A stretch of DNA of 10,428 nucleotides from JAIVGV01 sp045807785 (lineage in GTDB: Bacteria > Acidobacteriota > Blastocatellia > Pyrinomonadales > Pyrinomonadaceae): the NCBI GenBank assembly GCA_045807785.1, contig JBJMGS010000303.1, positions 1 to 10,428 on the forward strand, given 5' to 3'. How positions within the stretch are numbered: the stretch's first letter is position 1; each line of letters starts with the position of its first letter. The notes under the pieces were generated by a model, which worked only from the letters and a program-made list of their open reading frames with translations, did no database searches and was not told where the DNA came from. Made by a program: the position numbers and the translations under genes. This document shows positions 5,935 to 10,428 of this stretch, piece after piece.

Positions 5935-8900
5935 ATGCTTAACCCGAATCCCGCCAGACGCCGCGCGCGGCAGTCCGTCAGCCTCGCGCTCGCCGCCTCC
6001 CTTTACCTATCCGCCCTCGCGGGCGTCCTTCCGTTCTACCATTCCACCGCCCGCGCGCAGACGCCGGTCTCAGGCGATAATCTGCCGCAGCCGTTCGTCG
6101 CCGTCATCGCGCCGGGCTCGGCCTACCGGCAGACGAACCTCATCTCCGACATCCCCGGACTCTCGCCCGTCCTCGACCCGCTCCTCGTCAACCCGTGGGG
6201 CATCTCGATGACTTCGAGCAGTCCGTTCTGGGTCGCCAACAACGGGACGAGCACCACGCAACTGCTGCGCGGCGACGTGGGGGGCATCCCCTTCTTCCTC
6301 AACCCGAGCCCGCAGACGGTGACGATTCCGGGCGGGCTGCCGACGGGCACGGTCGCCAACGCCGGCGGGGCTACGGATTTCGTCGTCACGAGCGGCGCCG
6401 CGAGCGGCAAGGCGGCGTTCCTCTTCGCCTCAATCACGGGCAACATCACGGGCTGGAACCCGAACGTTCCCGCAGCGGGCTCGACGCAGGCGGTCATCAT
6501 GGCGAGCAATCCCGGACACGTCTATACGGGACTCGCCTTCGGCAACAACGGGACAGCCAACTTCCTCTACGCCGCCGACTTTGCGAACGGCAAGATTGAC
6601 GTGTTCGACAAGAATTTCGCCCTTCAACCCTCAGCCAGCTTCCCCTTCGCCGACCCGACCATCCCTAATACGTCGGGGAACACTTACCACCCCTTCAACA
6701 TTCAAGCCGTCGGCGGCTCGCTCTACGTCGCCTACGCCAAGGTCGGCACCGACGGGCACGACGAAGAGGGCGTCGGCAACGGCTTCGTCCGCCGCTTCAA
6801 CACGAACGGCGTCCGCGACCTGACCTTCGGCATCAACAACGGCCCGCTCAACTCGCCGTGGGGCATCACGCTCGCGCCCGCCACCTTCGGCATCTTCGGC
6901 GGCGGGCTGCTTGTCGGCAACTTCGGCGAGGGCAACCCCTCGATCCACGCCTTCAACCCGACGACCGGCGCCTTCCTCGGCACGCTTCAGAACGAGGCGG
7001 GCGACGGCATCGAGATCGACGAGCTGTGGGCGCTCGCCTTCGGCAACGGCGGCAGCGGCGGCGACGTGAACACGCTCTACTTCACGTCCGGCATCGGCGA
7101 AGAGGAGCACGGGCTCTTCGGCAAGCTCAACCCGACGACCGCCACGGCGACCTCGCTCATCCAATTCTCGACCGACGACTTCGCCATCAACGAAGGCAGC
7201 GGGCACATTGACGTCACCGTCACGCGCGCGGGCGACGCCTCGGGCACTGCGACCGTCAACTTCAACACCTACGACGAATCGCAGCCGGGACACGCCTCGC
7301 AGAAGAACGACTACGAGATCGCACTCGGCACGATCAGCTTCCTCCCCGGCGAGACTTCCAAGACCGTCCGCATCCTGATCGTTGACGACAAGTTCGTCGA
7401 GGGCGACGAGACGATCAACCTCGCCCTCACGAACCCGACGGGCGCTGGCGTCGGCTTGGGGAGCCCGAACAGTGTGGACCTGAAGATCATTGACAACGAT
7501 GTCGCGCCGTCCATCCCAAACCCGATTGACGACCCGGCGTTCTTCGTCCGCCAGCACTACCTCGATTTCTTCAACCGCGAGCCGGACGCGAACGCCGCCG
7601 CCCTCGTCGCGCAGATCACTGCCTGCGGCTCGGACACCACTTGCATCAACACGCGGCGGCGCGAGATTTCGACCTCCTTCTTCAACTCGCCCGACTTCAT
7701 GGGCAACGGCGCGCTCATCTCGCAAACGTACAGAGCCGCCTTCGGGCCTAACGCGCTCGGCGGCAGCCCCGCTCCCGCGTTCTACGGCAATTTCGAGAAC
7801 GATCTCCAAGCCATCCTCAACGGCGTGGCAATCGGCGCGCCCGCCGATCCACAGTTGGAGGCGAACAAGGTGGCTTACTTCAACCGGTTCGTCACGCGCC
7901 CCGAATTCGTCTCCAAATACCCTTCGACGTTGACGAACGCGCAGTACGTGGACAACCTGTTAGCGACCGCCAACCTGACGCCCGCGGAGTTGCGCCTCTT
8001 CCTCGTCAGCCTGACGAACTCGCAGGAGGTCCCGCCGACGACGCCGACCACCACGGGCGGCGCGCCCAGACCCGCCTCGTTCGGCTCGGCGCGACTCCAA
8101 CTGAACGCCGCGCAGACCGCCATGACGCTTTCCGCGACGATCAACAACCTCGACTTCACCGGCACGCAGACGCCGGACACGAACGACAACCTACTCAACG
8201 CGCACATCCACGCCGGAGCTTCCGTCGCGCCCGGCGTCAACGGACCCGTCGTCTGGGGCTTCATCGGCAGCCCGTTCAACGACAACAACCCGAACGACGC
8301 GCGGGTCACCCCGTTCACCTCCGGCGTCGGCGGCACCGTCACCGGCAAGTGGGACGCGCCCGAAGGCAACGGCACGACGCTCGCGGCGCAGCTCAATAAC
8401 CTGCGCACGGGGCACGCCTACATCAACTTCCACACCACTCAATTCGGCGGCGGCGAAATCCGCGGCAACTTCCCGTCGGTGACCGACGTGCGCGACTCGC
8501 TCGTCGCCGCCCTGGACGCCAGCACGTTGACGCGCGCCCAGGTGCTCCGCAAAGTCGCCGAGCAGGAAGAGCTGAGGCAGCGCGACGCCAGCATCTCGGC
8601 TGCCGAGTTGGGCTACTTCGCATACCTCAGGAGAGACCCTGACACCGGTTCGTTCAATTCCTTGCTGAACCGGCTGAACTCGTTTAACGGCGACATCACC
8701 CAGGCAAACCTGGTGAGAATCTTCCTCACCGACGCCGAGTACCGAAACCGCTTCGGGACCGACCCGACACACGCTTTCACCAACAACGCGCCCGTCGCCA
8801 ACGGCGACTCGGCGAACACGAACTCGATCACGCCCGTCAACATCGACGTGCTGGCTAATGACACAGACCCGGACGGCGACAATCTGACCATCACCTCGGT

Positions 8901-10308
8901 CACGGCTGGCACGGGCGGTACGGCGGCGATCAGCGCCGACGGTCGGAGCGTGAGGTTTACGCCCGCACCGGGCTTCGCCGGCGCGGCGAGTTTCCAGTAC
9001 ACGGTGACGGATAACGGATTTAGCTGTTCCGACGCCGTCAACGGTTGCGGGACCGCAGTTACCCCCGCGCCACTTACGGCTTCAACGAACGTCAACGTCA
9101 ACGTCACCTCAGCGGGCACGTTCCAGCTCGGCGCCGCCAGCGTCTCGGTCGCCGAGGGCGCGGGCAAGGTGTCGCTCACCGTCACGCTCGCGGGCGGCTC
9201 GACGACGCCGGTCACGGTGGATTACGCGACGCCGCCGGACGTGGGGGTCGTCAACTGCGCGACCGTCAGCGGTCACGCCTCCGAGCGCTGCGACTTCAAC
9301 TCCACGGTCGGGACTTTGCGCTTCGCACCGGGCGAAACGTCGAAGACCATCGACATCTTCATCACCGACGACGGCTATGTCGAAGGCAATGAGACCTTCA
9401 CCGTCACGCTGTCGAACCCGACGGGTGGGGCTACCTTCACCCTCGGCTCGACCGCCGTCGAGACTGTCACCATCACGGACAACGACGCGGCGCCGCCGGC
9501 GACGAACCCGATTGACAACTCGTCGTTCTTCATCCGGCAGCAGTACGTGGACTTCCTCGTGCGCGAGCCGGACGCCGGCGGTCTCGCCTTCTACCTCAAC
9601 ATTCTGAACGGGTGCCTGCCCTCGGACATCGAGTGCACGAAGTACACGCGCGGGGCGCTGGCGGCGAACTTCTTCCGCTCGCCGGAGTTCCAGCGCAAGG
9701 GCTCGTTTGTCATGTACTTGTACATGGTCTCTCTTGGTCAAAGACCCACGACCGTCGCGGAACTGAGTGACCCGAACAAGATCGAGCGGCCGCATTACAC
9801 TGAGTTCGAGGCGGACTTGCAGTCGATCTCCGACCCGAACGACGATCAGGCCATCGTCTCGGCGAAGAAAGACGCGCTGACGGTGGCGTGGCTCCAGCGC
9901 CCGGAGATCGTTGCGCGCTACGGGTCTCTCACCAACGCCCAGTTCGTGCAGAAGCTCTCGGACACCGCCGGGGTGACGCTCGCAAATCAGGCGCAGTTAG
10001 TGACCGACTTGAACGCGAGCACGAAGACGAAGGCGCAGGTCTTGCGCATCTTTGCCGAGAGCGCAGAGGTGGATGCCAAGTTCCACAAGCAGGCGTTCGT
10101 CACAATGGAGTACTTCGGCTACCTGCGGCGCGACCCGGAGGACTGCCACCTGCCGCAGAACTGGTTTGGGACCGACCCCAACGGTTGCGGCTACATCTTC
10201 CACAACAACCGCTTTAAGCTCGCCGCCGACAAAGACCTCCTCGAGAACATCATCGTCAGGGGGTTCATCGAGTCGCCGGAGTACCGCAGCCGCTTCGGTG
10301 CCAACTGA
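5935..10308 (+). CDS. Large secreted mosaic protein: TIGR03118, Calx-beta, DUF4214 split by CHRD, cadherin-like, Calx-beta, DUF4214
   Basis: This 1457-aa protein is predicted to be exported, and its overall function is unknown. Residues 1-42 are a Sec signal peptide with an Arg-rich start and a TARAQ cleavage region. Residues ~60-402 match the TIGR03118 family of conserved extracellular proteins. They show a propeller-like alternation of NPWGIS (86-91), SPWGIT (307-312) and Gly-rich strands. Calx-beta domain 1 is at ~407-522, ending in IIDND. Residues ~528-687 and ~850-941 are the two halves of a DUF4214 module. Between them, ~688-848 is a CHRD domain with HIHAG (H757, H759), a GHAYINFH segment (H827, H833) and GGGEIRGNF. 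A cadherin-like/Big domain follows at ~950-1061, with the DTDPDGDNL calcium-type loop. Calx-beta 2 is at ~1062-1184 (ITDND), and a second DUF4214 covers ~1191-1457, nearly matching the C-terminus of the preceding gene. The Asp-rich Calx-beta and cadherin-like loops suggest Ca2+-stabilised structure. An adhesive or matrix role is inference. It is probably transcribed alone, since a terminator lies upstream and another follows. Confidence 0.93.
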   Translation: MLNPNPARRRARQSVSLALAASLYLSALAGVLPFYHSTARAQTPVSGDNLPQPFVAVIAPGSAYRQTNLISDIPGLSPVLDPLLVNPWGISMTSSSPFWVANNGTSTTQLLRGDVGGIPFFLNPSPQTVTIPGGLPTGTVANAGGATDFVVTSGAASGKAAFLFASITGNITGWNPNVPAAGSTQAVIMASNPGHVYTGLAFGNNGTANFLYAADFANGKIDVFDKNFALQPSASFPFADPTIPNTSGNTYHPFNIQAVGGSLYVAYAKVGTDGHDEEGVGNGFVRRFNTNGVRDLTFGINNGPLNSPWGITLAPATFGIFGGGLLVGNFGEGNPSIHAFNPTTGAFLGTLQNEAGDGIEIDELWALAFGNGGSGGDVNTLYFTSGIGEEEHGLFGKLNPTTATATSLIQFSTDDFAINEGSGHIDVTVTRAGDASGTATVNFNTYDESQPGHASQKNDYEIALGTISFLPGETSKTVRILIVDDKFVEGDETINLALTNPTGAGVGLGSPNSVDLKIIDNDVAPSIPNPIDDPAFFVRQHYLDFFNREPDANAAALVAQITACGSDTTCINTRRREISTSFFNSPDFMGNGALISQTYRAAFGPNALGGSPAPAFYGNFENDLQAILNGVAIGAPADPQLEANKVAYFNRFVTRPEFVSKYPSTLTNAQYVDNLLATANLTPAELRLFLVSLTNSQEVPPTTPTTTGGAPRPASFGSARLQLNAAQTAMTLSATINNLDFTGTQTPDTNDNLLNAHIHAGASVAPGVNGPVVWGFIGSPFNDNNPNDARVTPFTSGVGGTVTGKWDAPEGNGTTLAAQLNNLRTGHAYINFHTTQFGGGEIRGNFPSVTDVRDSLVAALDASTLTRAQVLRKVAEQEELRQRDASISAAELGYFAYLRRDPDTGSFNSLLNRLNSFNGDITQANLVRIFLTDAEYRNRFGTDPTHAFTNNAPVANGDSANTNSITPVNIDVLANDTDPDGDNLTITSVTAGTGGTAAISADGRSVRFTPAPGFAGAASFQYTVTDNGFSCSDAVNGCGTAVTPAPLTASTNVNVNVTSAGTFQLGAASVSVAEGAGKVSLTVTLAGGSTTPVTVDYATPPDVGVVNCATVSGHASERCDFNSTVGTLRFAPGETSKTIDIFITDDGYVEGNETFTVTLSNPTGGATFTLGSTAVETVTITDNDAAPPATNPIDNSSFFIRQQYVDFLVREPDAGGLAFYLNILNGCLPSDIECTKYTRGALAANFFRSPEFQRKGSFVMYLYMVSLGQRPTTVAELSDPNKIERPHYTEFEADLQSISDPNDDQAIVSAKKDALTVAWLQRPEIVARYGSLTNAQFVQKLSDTAGVTLANQAQLVTDLNASTKTKAQVLRIFAESAEVDAKFHKQAFVTMEYFGYLRRDPEDCHLPQNWFGTDPNGCGYIFHNNRFKLAADKDLLENIIVRGFIESPEYRSRFGAN
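7153..7500 (+). other. Calx-beta domain 1 coding segment
   Basis: The segment encodes FAINEGSGHIDVTVTR, then SFLPGETSKTVRILIVDD, EGDETINLALTNPTG and a terminal DND. This is the standard Calx-beta order. It runs directly into the first DUF4214 through a short VAPSIPNPIDD linker. Confidence 0.9.
7516..8757 (+). other. DUF4214 module interrupted by a nested CHRD domain (7996-8478)
   Basis: The DUF4214 first half (7516-7995) starts FFVRQHYLDFFNREPDANA and ends ANLTPAELR. The second half (about 8479-8757) resumes at VRDSLVAALDASTLTRAQVL and ends EYRNRFG. In the two intact modules of this window the same points are only a few residues apart: AGVTLANQAQLVTDLNAS in one, AGVVLPNMVELITALNNG in the other. 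The inserted ~160 residues carry the CHRD motifs HIHAG and GGEIRGNF. Confidence 0.85.
9118..9486 (+). other. Calx-beta domain 2 coding segment
   Basis: It encodes VSVAEGAGKVSLTVTL, then RFAPGETSKTIDIFITDD, EGNETFTVTLSNPTG and a terminal DND. Like Calx-beta 1, it runs straight into a DUF4214 module, through an AAPPATNPID linker. It contains two Cys (C1108, C1119) that domain 1 lacks. Confidence 0.9.
9508..10305 (+). repeat. C-terminal DUF4214 module, paralogous to 4717-5493
   Basis: This is the partner copy of the C-terminal module of the 573-aa protein. It has the same four Cys (C1227, C1234, C1404, C1418) and the same FRSPEFQRKGSFVM, EYFGYLRRDPE and GCGYIFHN runs. It is a few residues longer near the second Cys pair (CHLPQNWFGTDPNGC). 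Confidence 0.93.
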
Positions 10309-10321
10309 AGCTTGAGCCCGT

Positions 10322-10364
10322 CGGGCGGCGCGCGTGAACGCAAGCACGGCGCGCGCGCCACCCG
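10322..10364 (+). other. GC-rich hairpin after the mosaic gene stop codon
   Basis: The arms CGGG-C-GGCGCGCG (10322-10334) and CGCGCGCC-A-CCCG (10352-10364) pair with a single C.A mismatch around a 17-nt loop. No T-run follows. Its placement mirrors the GC-rich hairpin after the 573-aa protein gene. Confidence 0.55.
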
Positions 10365-10389
10365 GCGGATGAGCAAGGGAGAAAAGAGG

Positions 10390-10423
10390 CAGGGGCGGGG
10401 ACTCGGTCGGGTCGCCGCCCCTG
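10390..10423 (+). terminator. Terminator-like hairpin at the right edge
   Basis: CAGGGGCGG (10390-10398) pairs with CCGCCCCTG (10415-10423). After a G.G mismatch, GAC (10400-10402) pairs with GTC (10411-10413). The loop is 8 nt. The window ends five bases later, so any T-tract cannot be seen. The core CAGGGGC/GCCCCTG is the same as in the hairpin at 5536-5576. Confidence 0.65.
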
Positions 10424-10428
10424 GCGCA

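Noticed and set aside
6631..7809. 392-codon minus-strand frame opposite the mosaic protein
   Set aside because: Same biased composition; the plus strand carries TIGR03118 and Calx-beta motifs.

Overview
The window looks like chromosomal DNA of a GC-rich bacterium. The best fit is the phylum Acidobacteriota, class Blastocatellia (Pyrinomonadaceae-like). This is an inference from the combination of secreted proteins built from DUF4214, Calx-beta, CHRD and TIGR03118 modules, a secreted S8 protease with hexapeptide repeats, and the high GC content. No rRNA, tRNA, mobile element or CRISPR array was seen.

Layout. Positions 1-785 (minus) hold a GNAT-family acetyltransferase whose C-terminus runs off the left edge. 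Positions 855-3020 (minus) hold a secreted subtilisin-like (S8) protease with all catalytic residues. Its C-terminal tail carries two blocks of four perfect GVLIND hexapeptides. These two genes are co-directional, 69 nt apart, and may be co-transcribed. Positions 3021-3774 are a 754-nt divergent intergenic region with no convincing gene, containing an 18-nt-period direct repeat. Positions 3775-5496 (plus) hold a 573-aa secreted protein: signal peptide, Thr/Pro linkers, two copies of an unnamed beta-rich domain, and a C-terminal DUF4214 module. A strong hairpin terminator follows, then about 360 nt of leader with no clear gene. Positions 5935-10308 (plus) hold a 1457-aa secreted mosaic protein. 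Its order is TIGR03118 domain, Calx-beta, a DUF4214 module split by a nested CHRD domain, cadherin-like/Big domain, Calx-beta, DUF4214. Another hairpin pair closes the window.

How the genes may work together. Three of the four genes encode exported proteins. The two plus-strand proteins share a nearly interchangeable C-terminal module of about 265 residues, and one carries a second, diverged copy. This suggests a shared anchoring or assembly role at the cell surface or in the extracellular matrix. The divergent secreted protease could process such proteins or act independently; the sequence does not decide.

The most notable observations are the synonymously varied GVLIND repeats in the protease, the CHRD domain nested inside a DUF4214 module, the duplicated unnamed domain in the 573-aa protein, and the parallel two-hairpin ends of the two surface-protein genes.
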